A stretch of 52,934 bases of DNA from AWTP1-13 sp039808585 (lineage in GTDB: Bacteria; Pseudomonadota; Alphaproteobacteria; Rhizobiales; Hyphomicrobiaceae): positions 1-52,934 of the forward strand of contig JBDHTJ010000010.1 in the NCBI GenBank assembly GCA_039808585.1, written 5' to 3'. A program made the translations under genes and the position numbers. The notes beneath the pieces are model-generated. The model had not been told where the DNA came from. It saw only the letters and a list, made by a program, of their open reading frames with translations, and ran no database searches. Below are positions 23,890-31,285 of this stretch, one piece after another (within the stretch, counting starts at the first letter, position 1; each line of letters starts with the position of its first letter).

Positions 23890-24964
23890 ATTCGGCTCCG
23901 GGAGAGCGGCGCCTCGGTCCGGGCTTTTTCCCGGCTCTCACGCGCTTCAGCATCCGAAGCACGGCGCGCTCTTCGGGCGGCAATCCGCTGCCCTGCGCAG
24001 CGCCTCCCACGACAGGCGGCAGCGCACCTGCAAGATAGCTCTCGATGATGAGCGGATGCACGTAGCACTTGCGGCAGATCGTGGGCGTATTGCCGAGCTT
24101 CTGCGCCACAGCCTCGATGGCCTGCTTCACCTTCATCTTCGCTTGCGTCTTCGTCTCGAAGGGCCCGGTTGCAGTCAGTGCCATTGCCGCGAGCACGGTT
24201 CCGGCCCAAGTGCGGAAGTCCTTGGCGGTCACGTCGGGCGAGGAAATCTCGCGCAGGTAGTCGTTCACCTCCGATGACGACACGGTGCGGATCTGGCCGT
24301 CGTCATCGCTGTACTGGAACAGTTGCTGGCCGGGCAGATCTTGAAGAGCGCGTACGATTCGCGCGATGCGACGGTCTTTCACCTGCAACTTCCATACCTT
24401 GCCGCTCTTGCCCTTGAAGTGAAATCGCAGCGCATCGCCGGCGATTTGAACATGCCTGTTGCGCAGCGTGGTGAGCCCGAAGCTGCCGTTCTGCCGCGCG
24501 TATTCGTCGTTCCCGACGCGGATCAGCGTCCGGTCGAGAAGATTGACGACGGTCGCGAGCACCCTTTGCCGGTCGGCACCGCGCCGCGCCATGTCACGCA
24601 AGACACGCGCGCGAATTTGCGGCAGCGCGAGAGCGAATTCGATCATGCGATCGAACTTGTGCTCGTCCCTCACCTGCCGCCAGTCCGCGTGATAGAGGTA
24701 TTGCTTGCGGCCCTTCGCATCGCGGCCGGTTGCCTGGATGTGGCCGTTCGCATCCTCACAGATCCACACTTCGCTCCACGCCGGCGGGATCGCCAGCTTG
24801 CGCACGCGCGCGAGAACGGCTTTGTCGGTCACGACACGGCCGTGCCCGTCGAGGTAAGCAAAGCCCTTGCCTGCGCGGCGGCGTCGATAGCCGGGATTGA
24901 TGTCGGAGACGTAGGTCAGGCCGGCAGTGCGGGCATGCGCGATTTCAGGCGCGACATCGGTCAT
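23849..24964 (-). CDS. DNA topoisomerase IB (eukaryotic/poxvirus type)
   Basis: A 371-residue enzyme that relaxes supercoils by nicking one strand through a 3'-phosphotyrosyl link. The N-terminal domain has GLTYVSDINPGYRRRRAGKG and LAIPPAWSEVWIC. The catalytic domain carries LTTLRNRHVQIAG and the region around DFRTWAGTVLAA. The active Tyr is in TICRKCYVHPLI near residue 320. A basic tail follows. Bacterial forms are small poxvirus-like enzymes, common in soil alphaproteobacteria. A consensus-quality EcfG promoter lies at 25003-25028, so it appears stress-induced. Its 3' end overlaps udgX by 41 bases, so the two transcripts are antisense there. Confidence 0.94.
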   Translation of the reverse strand: MTDVAPEIAHARTAGLTYVSDINPGYRRRRAGKGFAYLDGHGRVVTDKAVLARVRKLAIPPAWSEVWICEDANGHIQATGRDAKGRKQYLYHADWRQVRDEHKFDRMIEFALALPQIRARVLRDMARRGADRQRVLATVVNLLDRTLIRVGNDEYARQNGSFGLTTLRNRHVQIAGDALRFHFKGKSGKVWKLQVKDRRIARIVRALQDLPGQQLFQYSDDDGQIRTVSSSEVNDYLREISSPDVTAKDFRTWAGTVLAAMALTATGPFETKTQAKMKVKQAIEAVAQKLGNTPTICRKCYVHPLIIESYLAGALPPVVGGAAQGSGLPPEERAVLRMLKRVRAGKKPGPRRRSPGAEFTAPPSGAPAADP

Positions 24965-25002
24965 TCAACACGCGGCATCCCGATGGATTTAACTGAAGGC
25001 CA

Positions 25003-25028
25003 AACGCGCGCGCAGACGTTGCCGTTCC
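25003..25028 (-). promoter_or_regulatory. EcfG-type promoter of topoisomerase IB
   Basis: Minus strand: GGAAC at 25028-25024, a 17-base spacer, CGTT at 25006-25003. About 32 bases of leader precede the ATG at 24964. It lies in the 74-base gap after the DUF3775 gene. Confidence 0.75.
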
Positions 25029-25038
25029 GGAGCCAAGC

Positions 25039-25452
25039 TCAACCAAGCGGAATGTCGATGCCGAGCCGCGCAGCGCCTTCCTGCCAATACTCCGACAGGA
25101 GTGGATCTTTCAGAAGGTATGTCGGCGTGGGGGATTCCCTTCGCTCCCGCGCCATCTCCACTGTTGCCGGCCAGTCTTCAGGTTCCGCATCGCCGCGTCC
25201 CACCCAGAGAAGGGCCACCAGCTCCGCCTGCTGCCGCTCGTTCAGGCCCTGCAACTCCCGGATCACCTCCATGCGGGAAAGGTCGCCCGGCTCCTCTTGC
25301 AGCACGTCGAGCATCTGGTCGTCGGTGGGATTTGAGCCCGATTGCGGATCGACGAGCCCTTCACGGGCTTCCAATCCGCGCAACTTCACGATGAGGCGCG
25401 CGAGGTAATCGCCGGAAATGGAAAGCTCGGCCGGGTTCTGGGTGTCTGTCAT
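25039..25452 (-). CDS. DUF3775 domain protein
   Basis: A 137-residue acidic cytosolic protein with the DUF3775 layout: LSISGDYLARLIVKLRGLEA, SGSNPTDDQMLDVL, GLNERQQAELVALLWVGRG and the C-terminal YLLKDPLLSEYWQEG. The family is widespread in Hyphomicrobiales and has no known activity. The ATG at 25452 is chosen because similarity begins there; longer in-frame extensions overlap the upstream gene. It follows the 74-residue ORF by about 20 bases and is likely part of the same transcript, led by the secreted protein at 25697-25954. Confidence 0.85.
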   Translation of the reverse strand: MTDTQNPAELSISGDYLARLIVKLRGLEAREGLVDPQSGSNPTDDQMLDVLQEEPGDLSRMEVIRELQGLNERQQAELVALLWVGRGDAEPEDWPATVEMARERRESPTPTYLLKDPLLSEYWQEGAARLGIDIPLG

Positions 25453-25471
25453 GCGACGCAGGCTCTCTTGC

Positions 25472-25696
25472 TCACGTTGCTTTCTTGGAAGTGTCTTCCG
25501 GACCAGCAGGAGACGACACGCCATCGCCGCCTCCCCCGCCATAGCCCTTGCTAAAGCCCTCTCCGCCATGGCCAGGCTCGTGTCCCGCGCGACTTTTGTT
25601 GCGGGCGTGGCCGGGGTCGGCCTTGGCCGTTCCCGCCAGAGTCTTCTTGCGCTCCCGGTCGTCCGCCTGGTTGGCGATGCGGTCACGGTCCACCAT
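25472..25696 (-). CDS. small hydrophilic Gly-rich protein
   Basis: A 74-residue, highly charged, probably disordered protein. The N-terminal half is Asp/Arg/Lys-rich (MVDRDRIANQADDRERKKTL); the C-terminal half is Gly/His/Ser-rich (GYGGGGGDGV). Composition recalls hydrophilin-type desiccation or stress proteins; no named family. The ATG abuts the TAG of the upstream gene (TAGATG), implying translational coupling. Confidence 0.62.
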   Translation of the reverse strand: MVDRDRIANQADDRERKKTLAGTAKADPGHARNKSRAGHEPGHGGEGFSKGYGGGGGDGVSSPAGPEDTSKKAT

Positions 25697-25954
25697 CTAC
25701 TTGCTCGCCCCCAGCTTGTTGCAGAATTCCTGGAACTGCTCCTTCGTCCAGCGAAGGGTGTCGTTCCATCCCTTGCGGCATTCAGCGATTGTGGGGTTCA
25801 CCACGATTGTCGCACCTGGCTTCGCCTGCGGGTTCGGCGGCGGTGGGTTGGTGGGCCCCGGAGTGGGGCTCGTTTGCGCAACAACCGTCGTGGAAGTCAC
25901 GGCAAGCAGGGCAAGACCGGCAATTGAATGCCGCGCGTGCTTCGGGAACGGCAT
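25697..25954 (-). CDS. small secreted Pro-rich protein
   Basis: An 85-residue protein with a signal peptide (MPFPKHARHSIAGLALLAVT, cleavage near VVA-Q), a Pro-rich segment (TPGPTNPPPPNPQAKPG) and a C-terminal domain with two Cys (ECRKGWNDTLRWTKEQFQEF, then CNKLG) that may form a disulfide. GAGGAG lies seven bases before the ATG. A likely EcfG promoter (AGTT variant) is at 26003-26028. It leads a three-gene set with the Gly-rich and DUF3775 genes. No known function. Confidence 0.72.
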   Translation of the reverse strand: MPFPKHARHSIAGLALLAVTSTTVVAQTSPTPGPTNPPPPNPQAKPGATIVVNPTIAECRKGWNDTLRWTKEQFQEFCNKLGASK

Positions 25955-26002
25955 GATCGTCTCCTCTTGGGAAAGCCTGTCGCGAGGCCTTCACCGCTGC
26001 CT

Positions 26003-26028
26003 AACTCCGTGCCGCGCTGGCGCGTTCC
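26003..26028 (-). promoter_or_regulatory. EcfG-type promoter (AGTT variant) of the secreted/DUF3775 set
   Basis: Minus strand: GGAAC at 26028-26024, a 17-base spacer, AGTT at 26006-26003. The same AGTT -10 is used in front of nepR-ecfG here, which supports it. It lies only 15 bases from the divergent EcfG promoter at 26043-26068. Confidence 0.6.
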
Positions 26029-26042
26029 GGCACGGCGCGAAC

Positions 26043-26068
26043 GGAACCCTCACCGTGAGAGGCGCGTT
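26043..26068 (+). promoter_or_regulatory. EcfG-type promoter of the permuted ROK gene
   Basis: GGAAC at 26043-26047, a 17-base spacer, CGTT at 26065-26068. The GTG start at 26096 is about 20 bases downstream of expected transcription initiation. Confidence 0.76.
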
Positions 26069-26095
26069 TTCCTTCGAAGAGCGAAGGGGACCCGA

Positions 26096-27160
26096 GTGCC
26101 GAAAGCAGAAACCCAGCATACGCTACCCGTCCACGGGGCAGGCGTTCTACCGAGCGTGACCGTCGACAGCTACAACCTCGAGATCGAGGACAAGGACGGC
26201 TTTATCGGAGATCGCGCCAGCAAGGGCGCTTTCGCGCGCATCCTTGATGACGTGCGCAAGACATTGCGCAAAACCGGCGATGATCCCTTCGGAGATGTTG
26301 CCAGTGACGAGCTTAGCAAGAAAAAGCTGGATCTTGCTTTCCGCGAAGGCGACGCCGACACGGCTGCCGTCGTGCAGACGGCCGTTGAGCAGTTTGCCGG
26401 CGAGCTCGCCACCGTTATTAAGCGCTATATGCGCCTGAAGGCCTGGCGCGATACCGAGGCAATCGTTGTCGGCGGCGGCTTCAGCGGCGGCCGCATCGGC
26501 GAGCTTTCCATCAGCAGGGCTGAAATTCTGTTGCGCGCTGAAGACGTGGCCATCGATCTGCGTCCGATCCGCAACGACCCCGACGAAGCCGGCCTTATCG
26601 GCGCCGCACACCTTCTTCCCGCCTGGATGCTGGAGGGCAAGGAGGCCATGCTCGCAGTGGACATTGGCGGCAGTAACATTCGCTGCGGCGTTGTGGAGTT
26701 CAACCTCAACAAGGCGAAAGATCTCTCCAAGGCGAAAGTCGTGGATATGAAACTGTGGCGCCACGCGGAGGAAGAGTCGCTGAAGCGGGATGCGGCCGTC
26801 TCGGAGCTGATCGGCATGCTCAAGGCGCTGATCAAGGACCATGACCAGCTCGCCCCCGTGGTTGGCATCGGTTGCCCTGGCGTGATCGAGGCCGATGGCT
26901 CCATCGACCGTGGCGCGCAGAATCTGCCCGGCAACTGGGAAAGCGAAAGCTTCAACTTGCCGTCCTGCATCCGCGACAGCCTTCCGGAAATCCAGAAACA
27001 CGAAACCTTGGTGGTCATGCACAATGACGCGGTAGTGCAGGGGCTGAGCGAAATCCCCCGCATGGCACAGGCCAGGCAATGGGGCGTGCTCACCATCGGC
27101 ACCGGCTTGGGCAATGCCCGCTTTACCAATCGCTCTCACGAAAAGGAAAAATCCCGCTGA
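26096..27160 (+). CDS. ROK-like sugar kinase with circularly permuted motif order
   Basis: A 354-residue ASKHA-fold protein. In normal ROK kinases the order is DIGGT, GIGxPG, NDA, GTGxG, then the C-terminal helix pair and VIGGG. Here the C-terminal module comes first (about residues 30-165: SKGAFARILDDVRKTLRK, FREGDADTAAVVQ, EAIVVGGGFSGGRIGEL, DPDEAGLIGAAHL). The N-terminal module follows (AVDIGGSNIRCGVVEF near 182, VVGIGCPGVIEADGS near 258, VVMHNDAVVQGLSE, and VLTIGTGLGNARF near the end). All catalytic pieces, including Asp in HNDA, are kept. The start is GTG with AAGGGG seven bases upstream. An EcfG promoter precedes it; a YciF gene follows. The substrate is unknown. Confidence 0.85.
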   Translation: MPKAETQHTLPVHGAGVLPSVTVDSYNLEIEDKDGFIGDRASKGAFARILDDVRKTLRKTGDDPFGDVASDELSKKKLDLAFREGDADTAAVVQTAVEQFAGELATVIKRYMRLKAWRDTEAIVVGGGFSGGRIGELSISRAEILLRAEDVAIDLRPIRNDPDEAGLIGAAHLLPAWMLEGKEAMLAVDIGGSNIRCGVVEFNLNKAKDLSKAKVVDMKLWRHAEEESLKRDAAVSELIGMLKALIKDHDQLAPVVGIGCPGVIEADGSIDRGAQNLPGNWESESFNLPSCIRDSLPEIQKHETLVVMHNDAVVQGLSEIPRMAQARQWGVLTIGTGLGNARFTNRSHEKEKSR

Positions 27161-27247
27161 ATTTCTGGAAGCCCCTGCGCATCCAACCCCTTGACCGGCG
27201 CGTTGACGGTGTACCCCACTTCCACTTACAGCAACGGAGTTATTGCC

Positions 27248-27760
27248 ATGGGTCTTTTCAGCAAAGACATCCAGACGATGGACGATCTCTTCATGCACAC
27301 GCTGCAGGATATCTATTACGCCGAGAACAAGATCGTGAAATCGTTGCCCGACATGATCAGCAAGGTCACCAACCCGCAGCTCAAGCAAGGCCTCCAATCG
27401 CATCTGAGCGAGACGCAGCAGCATGTCTCACGGCTCGAGCAGGTGTTCCAGATGCTGAACGTGAAGGCCTCTTCGGTCGATTGTCCCGCAATCGACGGCA
27501 TCCTGGAAGAGGCCGACGAGGTAAGCTCCGAGGTGGAGGACAAGAACGTGCTCGACGCCGCCATCATCGCCTCTGGCCAGGCCGTGGAGCACTACGAGAT
27601 CACCCGCTATGGCTCGCTCATTGCTTGGGCGAAGGAAATGGGTCGGCGCGACGTCGCTGATGTGCTTGCCCGCACGCTTGAGGAAGAGAAGGCTGCAGAC
27701 AAGAAGCTGACCATGGTTGCAGAGCAGCGCGTGAACGTGGCCGCCCAGCGCGCCCAGTGA
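27248..27760 (+). CDS. YciE/YciF-type ferritin-like protein (DUF892)
   Basis: A 170-residue four-helix protein. MGLFSKDIQTMDDLFMHTLQ then DIYYAENKIVKSLPDMI, QQHVSRLEQVFQML and AVEHYEITRYGSLIAWAKEM give the DUF892 pattern, with Glu/His residues placed to bind a di-iron centre. YciE/YciF proteins are stress-induced and some have been reported to act as ferroxidases. GGAG precedes the ATG by eight bases. It follows the permuted ROK gene by 87 bases with no separate promoter recognised, so EcfG-driven co-transcription is likely. Confidence 0.93.
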   Translation: MGLFSKDIQTMDDLFMHTLQDIYYAENKIVKSLPDMISKVTNPQLKQGLQSHLSETQQHVSRLEQVFQMLNVKASSVDCPAIDGILEEADEVSSEVEDKNVLDAAIIASGQAVEHYEITRYGSLIAWAKEMGRRDVADVLARTLEEEKAADKKLTMVAEQRVNVAAQRAQ

Positions 27761-27793
27761 ATGCGCGTCTGCGTGGCCGGCGTTGCACACCTT

Positions 27794-27824
27794 GGGCTGA
27801 GGGGAGCTAGTCTTCCCTCGGCCC
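27794..27824 (+). terminator. terminator hairpin after the YciF gene
   Basis: A 10-bp stem with one G-U pair, GGGCTGAGGG (27794-27803) with CCCTCGGCCC (27815-27824), an 11-base loop, followed by TTACATT. Confidence 0.6.
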
Positions 27825-27879
27825 TTACATTGCCGCCGATGCGTAGTCGATGAGTAGATGTGCGAAATTCAAATGGAAG

Positions 27880-27903
27880 CAGGCGCCCCTTACGGTGCGC
27901 CTG
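27880..27903 (-). terminator. weak hairpin after the hemerythrin-repeat gene
   Basis: A 7-bp stem, CAGGCGC (27880-27886) with GCGCCTG (27897-27903), followed on the minus strand by CTTCCATTT. A weak candidate terminator. Confidence 0.35.
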
Positions 27904-27926
27904 CCCTTGCTCATCAAACTTCGCTA

Positions 27927-29204
27927 TTAGCGCCGCCCGCGTGATCCACCGCCGCCGCCACCACGACGGCCGCGATAGTCATCGTCATCGTCCGAGCGGC
28001 GTCGGCTCTCCCACCCTCTACGCGAGGCTTCAGAGTGGCCTTCCGGATCGCCGAACCAGCCAGAATCACCATGATCGGAACGCTCCCAACCGCGGCGCGA
28101 AGCCTGCGAATGGCCTTCGCGATCACCAAACCAGCCGGACTCGCCATGATCTGGATTCTGCCAGCCGCGGCGCGAGGCCTGTGAGTGGCCTTCCGAGTCA
28201 CCGAACCAGCCGGAATCGCCATGGTCAGGATTGTCCCAGCCCCTGCGGGCCGCTTGCGAATGGCCTTCCGAGTCGCCGAACCACCCGCCCTGGCTCCGAC
28301 CACTGCGGCTGCCGCCGCCCGAGCGACCACGCGAACTGTAGCGCTCGTCCTCGTAGTCGTCCTCGTATCGGCCGCCACCGCCACGGCGATGCTCCCAACC
28401 GCGACGCGCGGCTTCCGAATGCCCACGGGGGTCGCCATGCCAGCCGCGTTCGTCGTCGTCCTCATGCCGTCCGCCACGGCTCGAGGAGGACCGCCCACGA
28501 GAGGAGTATCCACCGCGGCTTCCGCCGCGCCGGTCATCCTCGTCCATGAAACGGCCCTGCTCGTCTCTCTCTCTTTCCTGTCCACGCATCGGCATCTGAT
28601 ACTCCTTCTCACTGCTTCCACCCACGCCGCGGAGGTAGCGGGGCGATAGAATGCTGAACTCCTCCTCCGCTTCTTGCTCTGAACGGGAGATCTCCTCCTT
28701 GAGAGATCTTCCCAATGACATGCTGTCGAGGCCCGCCCGCTTCGCCTTCGCCAGAAGGCTTCTCTCTTCGAGGCGCGCGAGCCGCGGCACCATCTCGCAG
28801 AACACCTTGATCTCGCTGTTGAGTACGTCGTCGCCTTCCTCGCGCTGCATCATGTTGCGCACGAGGACGAGGCCGAGGTCGCGTTCGATTTCCGCCTGGT
28901 GCAGCGCGCCTGCGTCGACGCCCGCTTGCTCGAGCATCGGAAACACGATCTCGGCTTCGAGCCGCGCGTGTTTGAGCCAATCCCGGCACAGCTCCCGCAG
29001 GCTACCCATCTGCCCCTGGCCGTTGCCGCCCTTGGCGACCTTCTCGGCCAACGCCTTGAGCTCCTTGTGCTGCGCGCGGAGCAGTTCAAATCCGTCGTCG
29101 CGGTTCTGGTCCTTGGCCGTTGCCTGCGCCTTGGCCGATGTCCGAGATGTGCGTGAAGAAGTCGCCTTCTTGGCGGTCGTATTGCCCGATGTCTTCAAAG
29201 GCAT
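27927..29204 (-). CDS. hemerythrin-like domain protein with GWFGD-x-EGHS repeats
   Basis: A 425-residue protein. An Ala/Lys/Thr-rich head (about residues 1-35) precedes a hemerythrin-like four-helix domain (about 38-175; FELLRAQHKELKALAEK, WLKHARLEAEIVFPML, ALHQAEIERDLGLVLV) whose His/Glu residues fit metal binding. The C-terminal half is disordered, rich in Arg, Gly, Ser and Asp. It carries five copies of a 17-residue unit of the form GWFGDSEGHSQASRRGW, four in tandem with a 25-residue period. The repeat resembles the GHxEAARRGW element of other stress proteins and, loosely, the KGG repeat. The ATG at 29204 is chosen; the ribosome-binding site is weak. A possible EcfG promoter lies at 29268-29292. 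Confidence 0.82.
   Translation of the reverse strand: MPLKTSGNTTAKKATSSRTSRTSAKAQATAKDQNRDDGFELLRAQHKELKALAEKVAKGGNGQGQMGSLRELCRDWLKHARLEAEIVFPMLEQAGVDAGALHQAEIERDLGLVLVRNMMQREEGDDVLNSEIKVFCEMVPRLARLEERSLLAKAKRAGLDSMSLGRSLKEEISRSEQEAEEEFSILSPRYLRGVGGSSEKEYQMPMRGQERERDEQGRFMDEDDRRGGSRGGYSSRGRSSSSRGGRHEDDDERGWHGDPRGHSEAARRGWEHRRGGGGRYEDDYEDERYSSRGRSGGGSRSGRSQGGWFGDSEGHSQAARRGWDNPDHGDSGWFGDSEGHSQASRRGWQNPDHGESGWFGDREGHSQASRRGWERSDHGDSGWFGDPEGHSEASRRGWESRRRSDDDDDYRGRRGGGGGGSRGRR
28012..28311 (-). repeat. tandem 75-nt coding repeats (four copies)
   Basis: The complement of GGTTCGG in the WFGD codons recurs at 28054, 28129, 28204 and 28279, an exact 75-base period. Each copy encodes the 25-residue unit of the hemerythrin-repeat protein. 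A fifth, diverged copy lies near 28400-28470. Copy number could vary between strains. Confidence 0.85.
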
Positions 29205-29674
29205 GATCAATTCCGCATGTGACGATTGAAGGTGCGAATGCTCGAGATGTAGAGGCTTCGTGTGCCTAACTCGGGTTCCTCGAACACGTTCCCGTCACTG
29301 CCGCGCAACTGCGCACTGATCGCGCTGCATTTTAAACACCGAAGTTCTTCTGCAAACTGCACCAGAAACATCGAATAAACGACAATCCGTGGGCAGATAA
29401 AGAAAAGAACGGAGGAATATTCCAGTGCCGCCACCGCTTGAACGGGAGCACTGCAAAGCCGTCTCGAGTTTCGAATAATCACACTCTCTTGTTGTTGTAC
29501 TCTCGGTCAAGACGCGCACCCCGCATGCTTCAGACGAAGGTGCATTCCTCGCAAGGCTCCACGTGGGCATGGGCATTATTTTTATGCCCCGCCCGGCCCA
29601 CGACGGCCAGGGACAAGCCTTGCCACATGGAGAACGCATGCAGGAATAGCGGCGAGAGGGCTTGTGTCGCTTAT
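29205..29674. other. 470-base intergenic region
   Basis: No protein gene is supported. It includes a possible EcfG promoter for the hemerythrin-repeat gene at 29268-29292. The centre (29320-29520) is more AT-rich than the neighbourhood. A short hairpin, GGGCAT (29571-29576) with ATGCCC (29584-29589), has a T-rich loop. A small RNA cannot be excluded but nothing marks its ends. Confidence 0.5.
29268..29292 (-). promoter_or_regulatory. possible EcfG-type promoter (AGTT variant) of the hemerythrin-repeat gene
   Basis: Minus strand: GGAAC at 29292-29288, a 16-base spacer, AGTT at 29271-29268, about 64 bases before the ATG at 29204. Confidence 0.55.
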
Positions 29675-29881
29675 CTATTTCTGCTTGTGCCCCTCGCCGC
29701 GTTGCGCCGCCTCGATGTCTTCCTTGTGGATGACTGGCGCTTGCCGGTCTGTTGGCTTGTTCTGCGGCTCCGTGCCGGTGGCATCGCCAAAGCGCGGTGT
29801 ATCGCTTGCAGGAAAGGTTTCCTTCACGGCCTTGTCGATCTTATCTTCTTTGGCACTCTGCTGCTTCTTTTCCGTCTGCAT
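29675..29881 (-). CDS. small hydrophilic stress protein (ETFPASD motif)
   Basis: A 68-residue charged soluble protein. KIDKAVKETFPASDTPRFGD is a recurrent motif in small proteobacterial stress-associated proteins; the C-terminus (IHKEDIEAAQRGEGHKQK) is a basic helix. No enzymatic site. AAGGAGGT lies four bases before the ATG at 29881, an excellent ribosome-binding site. It follows the PRC-barrel gene by 67 bases, with a strong hairpin just upstream of the ribosome-binding site. Confidence 0.75.
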   Translation of the reverse strand: MQTEKKQQSAKEDKIDKAVKETFPASDTPRFGDATGTEPQNKPTDRQAPVIHKEDIEAAQRGEGHKQK

Positions 29882-29899
29882 GTGCACCTCCTTCATGCA

Positions 29900-29922
29900 G
29901 CGGGCCGCACGAGGCGGCCCGC
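29900..29922 (-). promoter_or_regulatory. strong hairpin just before a ribosome-binding site
   Basis: A 9-bp perfect stem, GCGGGCCGC (29900-29908) with GCGGCCCGC (29914-29922), and a 5-base loop, without a U-run. It sits between the PRC-barrel stop and the AAGGAGGT of the 68-residue gene. It may protect or divide the transcript. Confidence 0.5.
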
Positions 29923-29948
29923 CATTATCTGCCACGTGACGACCCACC

Positions 29949-30488
29949 TTATTTGCGGGGCATCGTGTCGGACGAGTTGTTGTTCGTCGGACCACCCATT
30001 CCGGTCCCCGTGCCGGTGCGATTGTTGGTGTTCGAGGCCGTATCGGCCCCCCAAGAGTTCGTTACGCGATCGTACCGCAAGCCCTGCGCCGCCTTCAGTT
30101 GATCCTTGTTGGCATCCATCGTCAGGTACACCTTGCCGTCGCGCACTGTACGCTTGATGGAGTCGAACGGTACGGCAACATTCTTCTCGCCAATCCCGAG
30201 GAAGCCGCCAACGCCGAGAATAGCGACAGAGGCTTTCTTCTGCTGGTCGATGAGCACGTCACTGATGTCGCCAATCTTGTTGTTGGCGTTGTCGTAGACG
30301 GCCTGGCGATACCAGTCGCTCAACGCCATGTTGCTTGCCGGGATGTTGGTCAAGGCGCCCGCGTTATTGGGCGCCGCAGCAGACGGCGCATTCGGTGCCG
30401 TGCCTGGGGTGGTGGGCGTTGTAGTCTGGGCAAAAGCCGGAGTCGCCAGGATCATGGCGAGGGCGGTGGCCGTAAGAATACGCTTCAT
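29949..30488 (-). CDS. exported PRC-barrel domain protein
   Basis: A 179-residue protein with a signal peptide (MKRILTATALAMILATPAFA-Q), a Thr/Pro/Ala-rich linker and a PRC-barrel at about residues 55-140 (WYRQAVYDNANNKIGDISDV, then ASVAILGVGGFLGIGEKNVA). The tail is Asn/Gly/Thr-rich. AAGGAGG lies six bases before the ATG at 30488. I saw no EcfG motif in the 233 bases upstream. The domain is paralogous to that of the protein at 22715-23119. Periplasmic; function unknown. Confidence 0.85.
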   Translation of the reverse strand: MKRILTATALAMILATPAFAQTTTPTTPGTAPNAPSAAAPNNAGALTNIPASNMALSDWYRQAVYDNANNKIGDISDVLIDQQKKASVAILGVGGFLGIGEKNVAVPFDSIKRTVRDGKVYLTMDANKDQLKAAQGLRYDRVTNSWGADTASNTNNRTGTGTGMGGPTNNNSSDTMPRK

Positions 30489-30645
30489 TTTAAACCTCCT
30501 TTGTTCGAGTGAGGAGCCGAGCTGCGCTGTCGAGAAGGGTGAAGCGGCGCAGAGTGCGGCTCCATCGCGCGTGCTCCCAGGGGAGCATGGCGACATGGAC
30601 TGATGAAAAACTTCAGCACGGGCTTGCGGTTCGCTGGGTCGCTGC

Positions 30646-30694
30646 AAAAAAAAGAACCTCCCAACGTGGAACGGCAGCACCAGAGGCGCTGCCG
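30646..30694 (-). terminator. possible terminator after the YqjE-like gene
   Basis: A hairpin with arms CGGCAGCACC (30672-30681) and GGCGCTGCCG (30685-30694), 10 bp with one G-U pair on the minus-strand RNA. About 18 bases later comes a run of eight U (30653-30646). The distance to the U-run is longer than usual. Confidence 0.45.
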
Positions 30695-30721
30695 TAATGA
30701 TTGCGGCGCTAAGGCACACAG

Positions 30722-31243
30722 CTAGACGACGGGCTCCCGCGGGAGCGGCCGAGCAAACGCCTCCTGTTCGTTTCCGGCCGCGTCCTCTTGCGGCCAGAAC
30801 AGCATTCCGATGAGCATCAGCAGCACGACAAGCGAGAAGTTGCGGCCCAGAAAGCGCATGATGCCCAGCGCAGAAAGCGGTCCGGCCGAACTCGTCAGGA
30901 GCGTGCCCACGAGTGCGATCGGAAGCTGCACGGCCGCCTGAGCTGCCGCGCTCGAGGCGAGGGCTTCCGTATCATGCTGTGCCGCCTTCTCCGCCTCGTC
31001 CTCTTCCTTCTTCTCGCGCCAGCCCTCGGCCACGATGCCGATCACTGCGATCATCGCGAATCCGCCTGCCACCATCCAGTACGCGGCAACCGCCCCGAAG
31101 TGATTGACGAGCTGCACTGTGATGGCCGCGATCGCGAAGGCGATCGCAATCACGAACAGCACGCCAATGACCGCGCGCGTGGCATAGCGGGTGATGATTT
31201 CCGCTATGGCAGACTTCGCGTCGTTGATCAGCCCTTTGAACAC
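30722..31243 (-). CDS. YqjE-like membrane protein (phage-holin-3_6 family)
   Basis: A 173-residue membrane protein starting at GTG (AAGGAGTTGCACCC precedes it). Two adjacent helices (about residues 22-47 AVIGVLFVIAIAFAIAAITV and 52-75), a charged central helix (WREKKEEDEAEKAAQHDTEA) and a C-terminal hydrophobic segment (FSLVVLLMLIGMLFWP). It matches the Phage_holin_3_6/YqjE type, which sits beside YqjD/ElaB-like genes in many proteobacteria. Here it follows a DUF883-like gene by 42 bases, the same arrangement, so the two are probably co-transcribed. Confidence 0.78.
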   Translation of the reverse strand: MFKGLINDAKSAIAEIITRYATRAVIGVLFVIAIAFAIAAITVQLVNHFGAVAAYWMVAGGFAMIAVIGIVAEGWREKKEEDEAEKAAQHDTEALASSAAAQAAVQLPIALVGTLLTSSAGPLSALGIMRFLGRNFSLVVLLMLIGMLFWPQEDAAGNEQEAFARPLPREPVV

Positions 31244-31285
31244 GGGTGCAACTCCTTCGTATCGAGCCCGATGACCCTTCAGGAA

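Noticed and set aside
26147..27424. A 425-codon open frame opposite the permuted ROK gene
   Set aside because: Shadow frame; the plus strand has all ROK motifs plus a promoter and ribosome-binding site.
28012..28311. Regular 75-base repeats as a possible CRISPR array
   Set aside because: The repeats are contiguous, in frame and encode a repeated peptide; there are no unique spacers and no cas genes.
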